Shown here one piece after another: positions 50,482 through 60,520 of a stretch of 64,000 nt of DNA. Numbering within the stretch: the first letter of the stretch is position 1; every line of letters starts with the position of its first letter. The position numbers were made by a program, and so were the translations under genes. Under the pieces are notes generated by a model. The model did no database searches. It saw only the letters and a program-made list of their open reading frames with translations, and was not told the origin of the DNA. Origin of the DNA: Rothia uropygialis (GTDB lineage Bacteria; Actinomycetota; Actinomycetes; Actinomycetales; Micrococcaceae). The stretch is from NCBI RefSeq assembly GCF_004137765.1, contig NZ_NOIS01000002.1, positions 248,001 through 312,000 on the forward strand, given 5' to 3'.

Positions 50482-51804
50482 CTAGTCTGCCGGAGCGACG
50501 AGCGCCCGCGGCGAATTGATATGGCCGTCCACAACGGTCGGATGGCCTTTGAAGAAGGTCGCTCGGACCGCTCCCGGGACCTCCATCGAGCGGTACGGCG
50601 AATTGCGGCCCTTGGACTGGTGCTTGTCCGGCTCGACGATGCGGCGTGCCTCGGGGTCGACCAGGACGATGTTCGCGGGTTCGCCCGGTGCCAAAGGGCG
50701 CCCTTGGTCCTGGATGCGTGCGATCTTGGCGGGTCGGGTGGACATGATGCGTGCGACGTCGGCCCATTGGATTTTTCCGGTATCCACGAGGGTCTGCTGG
50801 ACGATCGACAGCGCCGTTTCCAATCCCGTCATGCCCATGGCGGCGCATGCCCACTCGCATTCCTTGGCTTCGGTGGGATGGGGCGCATGGTCGGTACCGA
50901 TCACGTCGATGGTTCCGTCGGCCACGGCATTGCGCAGGGCTTCGACATCCTCCCGTGTTCTCAGCGGAGGATTGACTTTGTAGAGCGGATCGTAGGTGCG
51001 AACCGACTCGTCCGTGAGGAGCAAGTGGTGCGGGGTGACCTCGGCGGTCACATCGACCCCGCGGTCCTTGGCCCAACGGATGATCTCCACGGAGCCCTTG
51101 GTCGAGAGATGGCAGATATGCACGCGAGAGCCCACGTGCTGAGCCAAGAGAACATCCCGGGCAATAATGGCTTCTTCGGCGACGGCGGGCCAACCGGTCA
51201 GCCCGAGGTCGGCCGAGACGCTGCCCTCGTTCATCTGAGCCCCCTCGGTCAGGAGAGGTTCCTGAGCGTGCTGGGCGACGACACCGTCGAACGTCTTGAC
51301 GTACTCGAGGGCTCGCCGCATCAGCACGGCGTTGTGGACGCACTTGCCGTCGTCGGAGAACATGCGAACCTGCGCCCGCGAATCGGCCATGGCGCCGATT
51401 TCGGAGAGTCGTTCACCGTTGAGACCGACCGTCACGGCTCCGACCGGGTGGACGTCCACCCAGCCGGATTGACGGCCGAGTTCCCAAACCTGTTCGACCA
51501 GACCGGCGGTGTCGGCCACGGGATTCGAATTCGCCATGGCGCACACTGCGGTGTATCCGCCGGCCGCGGCCGCGCGCGTGCCGGTTTCCACGGTTTCGGC
51601 GTCCTCGCGGCCCGGTTCCCGGAGGTGAGTGTGGACATCCACCAGTCCGGGCAGGGCGATCAGACCGTCGGCGTCGATGACGTCGGCATCGTGCCCGGCC
51701 AGGTTCTCCCCGATCCGGGCTATTGTGCCGTCGTCGATGAGGAGATCGGCGGTTTCTTCGCCGAGCAGGCGCGCACCGCGGATGAGATATTTCTGAGTGC
51801 TCAT
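50482..51804 (-). CDS. pyrC: Dihydroorotase
   Basis: Closes carbamoyl aspartate to dihydroorotate. A class I dihydroorotase of 440 residues with the metal-binding DVHTHLREPGREDAET, ICHLSTKGSVEII, AEVTPHHLLLTDE and the catalytic Asp region VIGTDHAPHPTEAKE. It follows pyrB by 8 bases and precedes the PH-like protein by 6, within the pyr operon. Start ATG with GACC upstream (AAAGGACCCC ATG). Confidence 0.97.
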   Translation of the reverse strand: MSTQKYLIRGARLLGEETADLLIDDGTIARIGENLAGHDADVIDADGLIALPGLVDVHTHLREPGREDAETVETGTRAAAAGGYTAVCAMANSNPVADTAGLVEQVWELGRQSGWVDVHPVGAVTVGLNGERLSEIGAMADSRAQVRMFSDDGKCVHNAVLMRRALEYVKTFDGVVAQHAQEPLLTEGAQMNEGSVSADLGLTGWPAVAEEAIIARDVLLAQHVGSRVHICHLSTKGSVEIIRWAKDRGVDVTAEVTPHHLLLTDESVRTYDPLYKVNPPLRTREDVEALRNAVADGTIDVIGTDHAPHPTEAKECEWACAAMGMTGLETALSIVQQTLVDTGKIQWADVARIMSTRPAKIARIQDQGRPLAPGEPANIVLVDPEARRIVEPDKHQSKGRNSPYRSMEVPGAVRATFFKGHPTVVDGHINSPRALVAPAD

Positions 51805-51812
51805 GGGGTCCT

Positions 51813-52796
51813 TTACAGTGCGGAGGTCTGGAGCTGGTCCTGCGGACCGGTCATCAGGTGGTAGAGAACGGACATGCGGACCGAGACACCGTTGGTGACC
51901 TGGTCCAGGACCAGGGATCTCGGTGAGTCGGCCGCTGCGGCGCTGATTTCGAGGCCACGGTTCATGGGCCCCGGGTGGAGAATCGCGGTTTCGGCCCCCT
52001 GCGCATCGAGCAGGGCGAGTCGCTCAGGGGTCAGACCCCAGAGTCGCGCGTATTCCTCCGAGGAAGGGAAGAAAGCCGCATGCATTCTTTCGCGCTGTAT
52101 GCGCAGCATCATGATCGCGTCCAGGTCTTGTTTCATGGCCTCGTCGAGGCTGTACTGCACCTCGACCGGCCAGTCCTGGATGCCGACGGGAAGCAAGGTC
52201 GGGGGCGAGACCAAGGTGACGCGTGCTCCGAGCAGCGCAAGCAACCACACGTTGGATCGGGCGACGCGTGAATGGAGGACATCCCCCACGATTGCGACGT
52301 TCATCCCCTCCAGATCCGACCCTCGGGTTTCCTCCCCGGTGAGTCGAGACCGGTGCTGCCGCAGGGTCATGGCGTCCAGAAGGGCCTGCGTCGGGTGGGC
52401 GTGCGTTCCGTCCCCCGCGTTGATGACGGGTGAAGAAATCCAGCCGCTCGTCGCCAACCTCGCGGGAGCTCCGGAAGAAGGGTGACGGATCACAATGGCA
52501 TCAGCGTTGATGGCCTCCAGGGTCTGCGCGGTGTCCTTGAGGGATTCTCCCTTGGAGACCGAAGACCCCTTGGCCGCGAAGTTGATGACGTCGGCCGACA
52601 GCCGTTTTTCCGCGGTCTCGAAGGAGATCCGAGTTCGCGTGGAATCCTCGAAGAACAGGTTGACCACGGTCCGCCCGCGCAGCGCAGGCAATTTCTTGAC
52701 TTCGCGGTTCCCGACCTCGGCCATGCTGTCGGCGGTGTCGAGAATCTGGACCGCTTCGTCGAGGCTCAAGTTTTTGGTATCGAGAAGATGTCTCAT
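51813..52796 (-). CDS. pyrB: Aspartate carbamoyltransferase, catalytic subunit
   Basis: Condenses carbamoyl phosphate with aspartate. The 327-residue protein has the carbamoyl phosphate loop [19 protein letters not shown], the flexible loop [26 protein letters not shown], the [12 protein letters not shown] motif and the aspartate-binding [11 protein letters not shown]. No regulatory subunit (pyrI) is nearby, as in other actinobacteria. Its start overlaps the pyrR stop as ATGA. Confidence 0.98.
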   Translation of the reverse strand: MRHLLDTKNLSLDEAVQILDTADSMAEVGNREVKKLPALRGRTVVNLFFEDSTRTRISFETAEKRLSADVINFAAKGSSVSKGESLKDTAQTLEAINADAIVIRHPSSGAPARLATSGWISSPVINAGDGTHAHPTQALLDAMTLRQHRSRLTGEETRGSDLEGMNVAIVGDVLHSRVARSNVWLLALLGARVTLVSPPTLLPVGIQDWPVEVQYSLDEAMKQDLDAIMMLRIQRERMHAAFFPSSEEYARLWGLTPERLALLDAQGAETAILHPGPMNRGLEISAAAADSPRSLVLDQVTNGVSVRMSVLYHLMTGPQDQLQTSAL

Positions 52797-53455
52797 GCGT
52801 GGCTCGCTTCTTCGGTCGCCGGTGCCTGGGCCGGGTCCAGGAGGACGCAGTCGTCCAGATTCCGGTCGGCGTCCGCTGTATGCACGGCAACCGGTTCATC
52901 CGTTTCACGGAGGAAGACGCGAACGGACTCGTCCTGGGAGGTCGGCAGGTTCTTGCCGACGTGGTCCGCACGAATCGGCAACTGGCGGTGCCCTCTGTCG
53001 GCCAACACGGCCAATCTGACCACCGCTGGCCGCCCGAAGTCTCCCAACGCATCCAGCGCGGCACGGATCGTGCGCCCCGAGTAGAGGACGTCGTCCACGA
53101 GCACCACGTTCTTGCCGTCGATGCCGCCGGCGGGAATCCTGGTCGGTTGCGGTGTCCGGGACGTGTTGCGGCGCAGGTCGTCCCGATACATCGTGACGTC
53201 GAGTTGCCCCAACGAAGAGCTGGGGTCGAATCCCGGTTCGGTCGCGGCGATTTTTTGGGCAATACGTTCGGCGAGCGGAAAGCCCCGCCGAGGAATGCCC
53301 AAGAGAACGAGATCCTTCGTGCCCTTGTTGGCTTCGACGATCTCGTGGGCGATACGGGTCAGCACCCGGTTGACATCCGCAGAATCCAGAATGACGCGTG
53401 CGTGTTCGGATACCCGATTTCGGGCATTGCCGCCACTGCGTGAGTTTTCGGTCAT
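52793..53455 (-). CDS. pyrR: PyrR, RNA-binding regulator of the pyr operon / uracil phosphoribosyltransferase
   Basis: Senses UMP/PRPP and binds pyr mRNA; it also has uracil phosphoribosyltransferase activity in several bacteria. The 220-residue protein has the phosphoribosyltransferase signature [34 protein letters not shown] and [15 protein letters not shown]. The N- and C-terminal tails are longer than in Bacillus. First gene of the operon, with AAGGAGG eight bases before the ATG. A PyrR-binding-loop sequence lies next to that ribosome site. Confidence 0.96.
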   Translation of the reverse strand: MTENSRSGGNARNRVSEHARVILDSADVNRVLTRIAHEIVEANKGTKDLVLLGIPRRGFPLAERIAQKIAATEPGFDPSSSLGQLDVTMYRDDLRRNTSRTPQPTRIPAGGIDGKNVVLVDDVLYSGRTIRAALDALGDFGRPAVVRLAVLADRGHRQLPIRADHVGKNLPTSQDESVRVFLRETDEPVAVHTADADRNLDDCVLLDPAQAPATEEASHA

Positions 53456-53468
53456 CGCGTTTGCCTCC

Positions 53469-53490
53469 TTCCCCGCCTCACAGGACGGAA
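53469..53490 (-). promoter_or_regulatory. Probable PyrR-binding loop at the pyrR ribosome site
   Basis: On the minus strand, CGTCCTGTGAGGCG (53487-53474) matches the PyrR-binding consensus ARUCCNGNGAGGYU at the internal twelve positions. Flanking TTCC (53490 side) can pair with GGAA, which overlaps the start of the AAGGAGG Shine-Dalgarno (53470-53464). Bound PyrR would thus block translation, as described for mycobacterial pyr mRNA. No terminator follows, which argues against a transcriptional attenuator. Confidence 0.75.
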
Positions 53491-53733
53491 TTTAAAGGTC
53501 AGCAAGATGTTCTCATCTGGGCCAAAAGTATCACAGGGTCACGCCGGCACGATCCGCGGGACCGAAATGTGTCTTCGGCGGTCCGCCGCGGCATCGTACG
53601 GCCAGGCCCTGGACACCATGCAACAGGCCTTAGCCACATGCATTCGGCGGTTGGGCCCTGCGATCGGGCTCTCCAACACCGCCGCGGAGTCATATCGTCC
53701 TCGCCAGGCCGAACGTTCGTCAAACATGCGAAA
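53491..53733 (-). promoter_or_regulatory. pyr operon upstream region with extended -10
   Basis: The 318-base gap between nusB and pyrR carries no gene. TG-T-GATACT on the minus strand (GATACT at 53532-53527) is a good extended -10, predicting a start near 53520 and a 65-base leader that contains the PyrR loop. No convincing -35 is seen. The rest of the gap, up to the nusB terminator, shows no further structure I can support. Confidence 0.5.
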
Positions 53734-53764
53734 GACGCCGCCAGGCAGGCTGCCCAGCGGCGTC
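53734..53764 (-). terminator. Terminator downstream of nusB
   Basis: GACGCCGC/GCGGCGTC (53734-53741 and 53757-53764) forms an 8-bp GC stem, with further pairing of GGCAG/CTGCC in the loop, starting 10 bases after the nusB stop and followed on the minus strand by TTTCGC. Confidence 0.65.
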
Positions 53765-53773
53765 GTTGGCTTC

Positions 53774-54187
53774 CTATTCCGTCAACAGGGTCGGCTTGAC
53801 CTTCTGCAATCTGCCCAGCAGACCGTTGATGAACCGCGGCGAGTCGTCGGTTGAGTGCGTCCTGGCCAGGCCGGTCGCCTCCGAAACTGCTACGGCATCC
53901 GGGACGTCGTCGTTGTAGAGCAATTCCCATGCCCCCAAGCGCAGGATCGCCCGATCCACGGACGGCATGCGGTCCATGGTCCATCCCTTGGAGTACGTTT
54001 CCACGAACTCCCGGATCTCTTCATCATGGTCGACTACCCCGCGGACGATCCGCTCGGAATACTCCGAAATGATCGCGGCCGTGTGGAGACGCCGACGACG
54101 GAGCACCTCGAGGGTGTCCTGTTGGCGTTCCTCGGACTCGAACAAAACTTCCAGGGCGCGAACGCGCGCCTTCGTCCTCGAATTCAC
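53774..54187 (-). CDS. nusB: Transcription antitermination factor NusB
   Basis: Binds boxA RNA with NusE (S10) during rRNA transcription. The 137-residue all-helical protein shows [16 protein letters not shown], a central [19 protein letters not shown] and the conserved [18 protein letters not shown] and NGLLGRL. The GTG start overlaps the efp stop as GTGA. The efp-nusB pair is standard. A terminator follows. Confidence 0.96.
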   Translation of the reverse strand: MNSRTKARVRALEVLFESEERQQDTLEVLRRRRLHTAAIISEYSERIVRGVVDHDEEIREFVETYSKGWTMDRMPSVDRAILRLGAWELLYNDDVPDAVAVSEATGLARTHSTDDSPRFINGLLGRLQKVKPTLLTE

Positions 54188-54747
54188 TCGTTGACGCGAC
54201 CCAGGTAATCGCCGGAACGGGTGTCGACCTTGACCTTGGTCCCCTGCTCGACAAACAGCGGGACCTGGATGGTCGCGCCGGTCTCGAGGGTCGCGGGCTT
54301 GTTGCCTCCGGTCGAGCGGTCGCCCTGCAGACCCGGCTCGGTGTAGGTGATCTCGAGGACTACCGACGGGGGCAATTCGATGTACAAGGGAGCGCCGTCG
54401 TGCAGAGCCAACGTCACGTTCTGGTTCTCGAGCATGAAGTTGGCGGCATCGCCAACGACAGAGCCGGGGACGTAAATCTGGTCGAAAGTCTTGTTGTCCA
54501 TAAAGACATAGTCGGAGCCGTCCTGGTACAGGTACTGGTACTCCGAGCGATCCACGGTGGTGACGTCGACCTTGGAACCGGCGTTGAAAGTCTTGTCGAC
54601 TACTTTGCCGCTGTTGACGTTGCGCAACTTGGTGCGCACGAACGCACCGCCCTTACCCGGCTTGACGTGTTGGAACTCGATGACGCCCCAGAGATTTCCG
54701 TCCAGCTTGAGGATGGTTCCGTTCTTGATGTCGTTGGTCGTTGCCAC
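54184..54747 (-). CDS. efp: Elongation factor P
   Basis: Rescues ribosomes stalled at polyproline. The 187-residue protein has the three beta-barrel domains; the domain I loop reads [18 protein letters not shown], with Lys at the tip (PGKGG), the residue that carries a modification in some bacteria. The C-terminus has the [24 protein letters not shown] family signature (in two pieces [14 protein letters not shown] and TLETGA). GTG at 54747 with AAAAGGAG upstream; a much longer open frame upstream is not coding. Coupled to nusB. Confidence 0.97.
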   Translation of the reverse strand: MATTNDIKNGTILKLDGNLWGVIEFQHVKPGKGGAFVRTKLRNVNSGKVVDKTFNAGSKVDVTTVDRSEYQYLYQDGSDYVFMDNKTFDQIYVPGSVVGDAANFMLENQNVTLALHDGAPLYIELPPSVVLEITYTEPGLQGDRSTGGNKPATLETGATIQVPLFVEQGTKVKVDTRSGDYLGRVNE

Positions 54748-54819
54748 GAACACTCCTTTTGGCAGATTTTTCGATGGCACGCTGCGAATCGCGTGCACCA
54801 TGAAAATGAATCGGTAATT

Positions 54820-54825
54820 ATTGTA
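54820..54825 (-). promoter_or_regulatory. Candidate -10 of efp-nusB
   Basis: TACAAT on the minus strand in the 98-base gap between aroB and efp, about 75 bases before the efp start. The matching -35 is weak. Confidence 0.4.
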
Positions 54826-54845
54826 ACGCCCTTGTGAGAGGCGAT

Positions 54846-55946
54846 TCAGGAAGCGATCTCCTGATACGTCGCGAAGAGGATGGACTCGTCCGGAACTTCC
54901 ATGATTCGCGGGGAGGCAATCTTGTCCAAAACCACGAATCTCAACAGGTTTCCGCGGGCCTTCTTGTCCCTGTGCATACCGTCGAGCAATTTCTTCCACT
55001 GGTCGCCCCGGTACGTCGTCGGCAACCCGACCATCTCCAGGATGGAACGCGTGCGCTCGACGACGCTTTCCTCCAAGTTGCCAGCGGTGCTCGCAAGTTC
55101 GGCCGCGAACATCATTCCGACCGCAACCGCGGCACCGTGGCGCCATTGGTAACGTTCGTTCAGTTCGATCGCGTGGCCCAGGGTGTGTCCGTAATTCAGG
55201 AATTCCCTTCGCCCGGATTCCTTGAGATCCGTGGAGACGACCTCGGCTTTGACGCGTATGGATCGCTCGATGAGTTCCCGGATCACGGCAGACTGCGAAT
55301 CACGGATCTTTTCCGGCTGCGCCTCGATCAGGTCGAGGATCTCCGGATCGGCGATGAAGCCGCACTTGATCACTTCGGCGAGTCCGGTGACCAGTTCGTT
55401 GACCGGAAGGGTCCTCAACGTTCCGATATCGCATAGGACGGCCGCCGGAGGGTGGAATGAGCCCACGAGGTTCTTCCCTTCGGCGGTATTGATGCCGGTT
55501 TTGCCGCCCACGGCCGCGTCGACCATTCCGAGCAGCGTTGTGGGGATGTGGACGACGCGCACGCCCCTGAGCCAGGTGGCCGCCACAAATCCGGCGACAT
55601 CGCTCACGGCGCCTCCGCCCACGGAGATGATCGCGTCGGAACGCGTGAAGTCGTTCTGGCCGAGCACCTGCCAGCAGAATGCTGCGACCTGGACGTGCTT
55701 GCCTTCTTCGGCATCCGGGATCTCGGCGCTGAAGGATTCAAGACCGGCCGCCTTGAGATCGTTCATGACCAGCTCACCCGTCGAGCGTAGTGCCCGCGGA
55801 TGGATCACGAGGATTCGGCGCACGCGAGGGCCGAGGATTTCGGGGAGCTTCCCGAGCAGATCATGACCCACATGAACGTCGTAGTTCTCCGAGGGTTGCG
55901 TTCCGGTGACCGGAATGCGCGTTGCGTCTGAGGGCCCGTCGGCCAT
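54846..55946 (-). CDS. aroB: 3-dehydroquinate synthase
   Basis: The second step of the shikimate pathway, NAD- and zinc-dependent. The 366-residue protein has the NAD-binding [21 protein letters not shown] (in part), [19 protein letters not shown] and the zinc-region residues in [15 protein letters not shown] (His ligands) and [11 protein letters not shown]. It follows aroK by 59 bases and is upstream of efp. Together with aroE, aroC and aroK it forms a chorismate gene cluster; aroQ/aroD is not in the window. Confidence 0.97.
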   Translation of the reverse strand: MADGPSDATRIPVTGTQPSENYDVHVGHDLLGKLPEILGPRVRRILVIHPRALRSTGELVMNDLKAAGLESFSAEIPDAEEGKHVQVAAFCWQVLGQNDFTRSDAIISVGGGAVSDVAGFVAATWLRGVRVVHIPTTLLGMVDAAVGGKTGINTAEGKNLVGSFHPPAAVLCDIGTLRTLPVNELVTGLAEVIKCGFIADPEILDLIEAQPEKIRDSQSAVIRELIERSIRVKAEVVSTDLKESGRREFLNYGHTLGHAIELNERYQWRHGAAVAVGMMFAAELASTAGNLEESVVERTRSILEMVGLPTTYRGDQWKKLLDGMHRDKKARGNLLRFVVLDKIASPRIMEVPDESILFATYQEIAS

Positions 55947-56005
55947 GTGATCCTCCTGGTCTGCTGCGTCGGGAGCAGTGCTGTCCCGTTGCCGTTTGTC
56001 CGCGT

Positions 56006-56542
56006 TCAGGCGGACCGTATCTGTTGGATGCTTCGGTGGAGTTCGTCCGCCATCGATGAGATCTCCCGGTCGCCCCGTCCGTCGAGGACGATCGTCGCGA
56101 GCCTCTCATAAGTCTCGCGGCGTGCCTCGAAGAGCTCGTGCCACCGCGCAATCGGATCCGGCTGGAGCATCGGCCGTGTGGTGTTCCCCTCGATACGGGG
56201 CCGCACGGTTTCATCGTCCACCAGCACATACACCACGGTATGTCCGTCGAGGATCTTCTGTACCCGCTCGGTCATGGGGGCGCCGCCGCCGATGGAGATC
56301 ACGGAGTTCCGATGGTCCGGAGAGCGAAGAAGCATTTCGATGGTATCGGCTTCTATGTCCCGGAAATACTTCTCGCCGTATTCGACGAACAGTTCGGCGA
56401 TGACGCCGTGGCGTTCGACGATCAATTGGTCGACATCGACGAATCCGTAGCCGAAGAATTTGGACAGGTGCAGGGCCAGGAAGGACTTGCCCGCGGCCAT
56501 CGGCCCGATCAGGATCACGGGTCCTTGTTCTCCGGAGCTCAT
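56006..56542 (-). CDS. aroK: Shikimate kinase
   Basis: Phosphorylates shikimate. The 178-residue protein has Walker [16 protein letters not shown] (GPMAAGKS), the shikimate-binding Asp in [13 protein letters not shown] and SIGGGAPM, and a lid Arg region NTTRPMLQ. The ATG at 56542 overlaps the aroC stop as ATGA, as in most actinobacterial aroC-aroK-aroB clusters. The usual FxxxGExxFR appears as [14 protein letters not shown] longer frame adds three residues. Confidence 0.95.
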   Translation of the reverse strand: MSSGEQGPVILIGPMAAGKSFLALHLSKFFGYGFVDVDQLIVERHGVIAELFVEYGEKYFRDIEADTIEMLLRSPDHRNSVISIGGGAPMTERVQKILDGHTVVYVLVDDETVRPRIEGNTTRPMLQPDPIARWHELFEARRETYERLATIVLDGRGDREISSMADELHRSIQQIRSA

Positions 56543-57759
56543 GAATCCCATCCTTCGGTATTCGGGGCGAAATCCAGTTCTTCGGGAATCGAGGCGAGGT
56601 AGGCATCAACGTTTCTCCGTGTCTCCTCGATCGAATCCCCACCGAACTTCTCGGTGTAGGCATCCGCAAGAACGAGGGCCACCATCGCCTCGGCCACAAC
56701 TCCTGCGGCCGGTACCGCGCATACGTCAGACCGCTGGTGATGGGCCGTGGTGGCTTCTCCGGAGGACGTGTCCACGGTCTTCAATGCCCGGGGCACCGTC
56801 GCAATGGGTTTCATTCCGGCACGCACCCGAAGGGCGTCGCCGATGCTCATCCCACCTTCAATGCCGCCCGCCCGGTTCGAGGTGCGCTGAACCCGACCAT
56901 GCTCGTCCTGGGTGATTTCATCATGCGCTTCCGTCCCTCGGCGGGCGGCCGTCAGGAAACCGTCCCCCACTTCGACTCCCTTGATCGCCTGAATTCCCAT
57001 GAGGGCGCCTGCCAAGCGGGAGTCGAGACGGCGGTCCCAATGAACGTAGGATCCCAGACCCGGCACGAGCCCGTAGGCGAGGACCTCCACGACGCCGCCG
57101 AGCGTTTCGCCGTCCTTGTGCGCGGCGTCCACCTCGGCGACCATCGCTTCGGAGGTGGACGCGTCGAAGCACCGAAGGGGGTCGGCGTCGAGCGCGTCGA
57201 CGTCACGAGGCACCGGACGTTGGGCATCTTCCGGCGCCGAAACCGACCCGATAGCCGTGGTGTGGCTGACCAGCCCGGCTCCCAAAGCTTTGAGAATCTG
57301 GGAGGCGACCACACCGAGCGCGACTCGTGTCGCTGTCTCTCGCGCGCTGGCGCGCTCCAAGACGGGACGGGCTTCCGAAAAACCGTATTTCTGCATTCCC
57401 GTGAAATCCGCGTGACCGGGGCGGGGGCGCGTCAACGGGGCGTTACGGGCCCGTCCCTCGAGCACGTCCGGATCCACGGGATCCGAGGACATCACGTCGG
57501 TCCACTTCGGCCACTCCGTATTGGCGATTTCGATCGCCACGGGGCCGCCCTGGGTCAGCCCGTGCCGAACGCCCCCCAAGATCCTGACGCGGTCCTCCTC
57601 GAATTTCATGCGGGCACCGCGACCGTATCCGAGGCGGCGCCGGGCCAGGGCACGGCGGATGTCCTCCGAGGTGAGCTCGACGCCCGCGGGAACGCCCTCA
57701 ATGATTCCGACGAGAGCCTCTCCATGGGACTCTCCGGCGGTCAGCCAACGCAATGTCAC
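56539..57759 (-). CDS. aroC: Chorismate synthase
   Basis: The last step to chorismate, needing reduced FMN. The 406-residue protein has the signatures [20 protein letters not shown] (in part), [18 protein letters not shown]-like [40 protein letters not shown] and the late [14 protein letters not shown] with [14 protein letters not shown] and the conserved Asp region. Coupled to aroK; 74 bases after aroE. Confidence 0.97.
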   Translation of the reverse strand: MTLRWLTAGESHGEALVGIIEGVPAGVELTSEDIRRALARRRLGYGRGARMKFEEDRVRILGGVRHGLTQGGPVAIEIANTEWPKWTDVMSSDPVDPDVLEGRARNAPLTRPRPGHADFTGMQKYGFSEARPVLERASARETATRVALGVVASQILKALGAGLVSHTTAIGSVSAPEDAQRPVPRDVDALDADPLRCFDASTSEAMVAEVDAAHKDGETLGGVVEVLAYGLVPGLGSYVHWDRRLDSRLAGALMGIQAIKGVEVGDGFLTAARRGTEAHDEITQDEHGRVQRTSNRAGGIEGGMSIGDALRVRAGMKPIATVPRALKTVDTSSGEATTAHHQRSDVCAVPAAGVVAEAMVALVLADAYTEKFGGDSIEETRRNVDAYLASIPEELDFAPNTEGWDS

Positions 57760-57833
57760 GGTGTTACCTCATCTTTCGGTGATCGTTTGGGGCCCGGCCT
57801 TGGGGCCCCGGCGCAACGGCGTCGTGGCGGCCC

Positions 57834-58769
57834 TTAGTTTCTGGGCCGAAGCAGTTTGTCGTCGCAGACCAGGCGCGGCTCATCGGTCCGCGGCGTGAGG
57901 CCGAGAGCCTCGGCCATGGCCGAGAGCACTGCCTCCTGGCTCGGCAAGGCTTCGAAAAGGCTTTGCCCGGTAAATAGTTTGATCTGGTCGACGGCTTGGT
58001 ACAAGAGCATTTCACGTCCCGAGACCGGCGTCCCGCCGCAAGCGCTGATGGCCTGAGCGAGATCGGATGGCCACGGATCGTAGGAGACGTCCAAGACCGC
58101 GGTCCGGCTCAGATCGCCTTGAATCGACTGGGCATACACGTCGAAGGCGTGGGCCGGCAATGTGGAGACCACGAGGTCGAATCCGGACAAACCGGCAGCA
58201 GCCTCTTCCAGGGGCCGGAAGTCCAGTTCCATTCCCAGCCTCCCGGCAACGTCGACGACGCGACCCGCCCGGGCACGATCCCGGACGAATACCGTGCAAC
58301 GAGCCGCTCCCAGTACGTGGAGAGCCGCGACCGCTGCGGTCGCGGTACCACCGCCGCCGATGATCGCTGCCTTCGGTTCCTGACTCGTACACGCCCCGGT
58401 TCGCAGCAGCGCGTTGACGATTCCTGAGACGTCGGTGTTGTGCCCCACCACCTGAGCGTCCGCTCCCCCGACGGGCGCCAGAGTGTTGATCACTCCTACC
58501 GTCTGTGCGAATTCGGTCAACCGTCCGGCGAAGCGGCACGCCGCCGATTTCAGCGGCATGGTGATGGAGAAGCCGCGCCAATTGCCGTCCCTCAGCGCTG
58601 GCTCCACCACATCGGCGAGGGTTTCTTCCTCGATGTCGGCCGCCGTGTATTCGATCTCGGAGCCGAGCACCCGATACGCGGCCCGGTGCATCACCGGTGA
58701 CAAGCTGTGGGCTACCGGATGCCCCAGGACCGCGGCCCAGGGGGCGTCCGGGGTTTCGATCAGACGCAT
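57834..58769 (-). CDS. aroE: Shikimate dehydrogenase
   Basis: Reduces 3-dehydroshikimate. The 311-residue protein has the substrate-binding GHPVAHSLSPVMHRAAYRVLG, ITMPLKSAA (catalytic Lys, where most enzymes have VTMPHK), GHNTDVSGIVNALL and the NADP fold IIGGGGTATAAVAALHVLGA. The ATG at 58769 follows GAGGGCAA and lies within the 3' end of mltG (10-base overlap), so translation is coupled. A frame seven residues longer is less likely. The Leu in place of His in MPLK should be checked but is also seen in related proteins. Confidence 0.93.
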   Translation of the reverse strand: MRLIETPDAPWAAVLGHPVAHSLSPVMHRAAYRVLGSEIEYTAADIEEETLADVVEPALRDGNWRGFSITMPLKSAACRFAGRLTEFAQTVGVINTLAPVGGADAQVVGHNTDVSGIVNALLRTGACTSQEPKAAIIGGGGTATAAVAALHVLGAARCTVFVRDRARAGRVVDVAGRLGMELDFRPLEEAAAGLSGFDLVVSTLPAHAFDVYAQSIQGDLSRTAVLDVSYDPWPSDLAQAISACGGTPVSGREMLLYQAVDQIKLFTGQSLFEALPSQEAVLSAMAEALGLTPRTDEPRLVCDDKLLRPRN

Positions 58770-59974
58770 TTGCCCTCGTGCTCGGAGCACCAGTTGTCGT
58801 ATTCCTCGACGTTCTTCTCGTGCTCTTCGTAGGTTTTCGCGAATTTCGTCTCGCCGGTATCCAGGTCCACCGTCACCCAGTAGTAGTAATCATTGTGGTC
58901 CGGGTGGGCAGCAGCCTTGATGGCCTCCGCGGCCGGGGAACCGATGGGCCCTACGGGCAGGCCCTTGTTCGCGAAGGTGTTGTATCTATTCGACGCATCC
59001 TGTTTCTGCTCGTTGCTGATCTGGTAGGTCTTCTCCCCCAGCCCGTACGCAACGGTTGCGTCGGACTGGAGGAAGCCCTGTGTCTCCCCGTCGACGTTGT
59101 TGACTCGGTTGTCGATGGCACCGGCCACACCCTTGTAGTCGCGCGGTTTGGCCTCGAATTCGAGAATCGACGCGACCGTGACGGTGTGGAACACCTCGTC
59201 GTCTCCCTCGACCCCGGCGTCCTTGAGATCCTTCTTGGTCTTGTCGACCATTTCCTGGATGACATCCTCGGCCGAGGCATCCGGGGCAAAGCGGTACTCG
59301 CCGGGGTGCAGGAAGCCTTCCAACGAGTCGAATTGACTCGGGATGCCGAACTTGCCCGGGTCCTTGTCGAGCGTCTTGAATTTGTCGACGCTGATCCCCG
59401 TGCCCTTGGCCAGCGCGTCGAACGTCTCGTCCTTGCGCTGGTTCTGGTTGATCGCGACGTAATGCTTGGCGCTGCCGCTGCCGGTCAGCGAGTTCATCGC
59501 GGATTCGGAGCTCATGTGCTGCTGCAATTCAAAAGTTCCGGGCTGAATGAACTTGCCAGAGCCTTTGTCTTCCATGACTTCGACGAACTTGTCCGCGTTC
59601 GCGATGACGTCTTTCTGCTCGAGCCGCTGGCCAACGGTTCCGTTGGTATCGCCCTCGCTCACGGTGATGCTGACGTTCTTGCCGTTGCCGTCACCGTGAT
59701 AGTCCTTCACCTCGAAAAGACCGGTTTTAGGCCCGACGATGGCAAGCGACGCCACCAGAGCAATCACAAAGATGATCGTGGCCGAGACCAGAACTTGGCG
59801 GCGGCGTGCGTAACGCCTGCGAATCTGGTCAGGAGTCAGACTCTCCTGCTCGATGCGGAGACCCTCGATGCCGGCGCGTCGCTCGGCTTCTGTCGGGGAG
59901 AAAAGCCCGTGAAAGGACTCATTGTCATCACCCGAAGACTCTCCACGGTTTTTTCGTGATGAATCTTCGCTCAC
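58760..59974 (-). CDS. mltG: Endolytic murein transglycosylase MltG
   Basis: Cleaves nascent glycan strands and so ends their growth. The 404-residue protein has a charged cytoplasmic N-terminus, one membrane helix (about 60-82), a LysM-like region (SITVSEGDTNGTVGQRL) and the YceG catalytic domain: DSLEGFLHPGEYRFAPDASA, TVTVASILEFEAKPRD with the catalytic Glu after ASIL, and QSDATVAYGLG. The usual Lys after that Glu (ASIVEKE in Escherichia coli) is Phe here. It overlaps ruvX by four bases and aroE by ten. Confidence 0.93.
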   Translation of the reverse strand: MSEDSSRKNRGESSGDDNESFHGLFSPTEAERRAGIEGLRIEQESLTPDQIRRRYARRRQVLVSATIIFVIALVASLAIVGPKTGLFEVKDYHGDGNGKNVSITVSEGDTNGTVGQRLEQKDVIANADKFVEVMEDKGSGKFIQPGTFELQQHMSSESAMNSLTGSGSAKHYVAINQNQRKDETFDALAKGTGISVDKFKTLDKDPGKFGIPSQFDSLEGFLHPGEYRFAPDASAEDVIQEMVDKTKKDLKDAGVEGDDEVFHTVTVASILEFEAKPRDYKGVAGAIDNRVNNVDGETQGFLQSDATVAYGLGEKTYQISNEQKQDASNRYNTFANKGLPVGPIGSPAAEAIKAAAHPDHNDYYYWVTVDLDTGETKFAKTYEEHEKNVEEYDNWCSEHEGKCV

Positions 59975-60492
59975 GAAGGTTCTCCATTCTTTTCGACGTC
60001 ATCGGGTAACGGCTCGGGAGACTCGCCGCGTGGCTCTGGGTTAACACAATATCCGGCGACGGACCGATCGGCTTTGAGCGCGTCGACCGCCTGTTGAAGA
60101 ATATTAGCCGCTGCAACCTGGTCGACCATGGACTTGAAGTCCCGAGAGGACACGCCAGCCTCGTGGAGCGACCGATGGGCGGAGACTGTCGTGAGTCTTT
60201 CGTCCACCAACCACACCGGTATATCGCCTCTGCCCTCGTCGGCCAGCTCGGCGACGAGCCCCTCGGCATAGTCTTCCGCCATCTGCGTCGACGGGCTCGA
60301 TCCGCCGCTCATGGTGCGTGGATGGCCCACGAATACTTCCGTAACATTATGCACGCCTATCAATTTTCTCAAGACGCGGCGATCCGAATTGGTGTTGGCA
60401 TTGCGCTTCAACGTCTGCAGAGGCGTCGCAAGGATGCCGTCCGGGTCGCACAGAGCGAGGCCGACGCGGGCGTTGCCCACGTCGACCCCCAT
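59971..60492 (-). CDS. ruvX: RuvX/YqgF, putative Holliday junction resolvase or pre-16S rRNA nuclease
   Basis: An RNase H-fold nuclease implicated in 16S rRNA 5'-end processing. The 173-residue protein has MGVDVGNARVGLALCD (first catalytic Asp), VFVGHPRTMSGG, WLVDERLTTVSAHRSL (Glu) and MVDQVAAANILQ (last Asp). ATG at 60492 is five bases after GAGGAG; a GTG two codons earlier abuts the ribosome site and is rejected. It lies 28 bases after alaS and is coupled to mltG. The alaS-ruvX-mltG-aroE order is conserved in actinobacteria. Confidence 0.95.
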   Translation of the reverse strand: MGVDVGNARVGLALCDPDGILATPLQTLKRNANTNSDRRVLRKLIGVHNVTEVFVGHPRTMSGGSSPSTQMAEDYAEGLVAELADEGRGDIPVWLVDERLTTVSAHRSLHEAGVSSRDFKSMVDQVAAANILQQAVDALKADRSVAGYCVNPEPRGESPEPLPDDVEKNGEPS

Positions 60493-60520
60493 GCGCACTC
60501 CTCGTGTGAACACAGGTTCC

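Noticed and set aside
49825-51864. A 679-codon plus-strand open frame across carA, the PH-like gene and pyrC
   Set aside because: It spans three well-supported genes on the other strand; its composition (His/Arg/Asp-rich) is that of an antisense frame.
57760-57833. GC-rich self-complementary stretch between aroE and aroC
   Set aside because: The possible stems are irregular runs of G and C with no U-tract; aroE-aroC read-through is expected.
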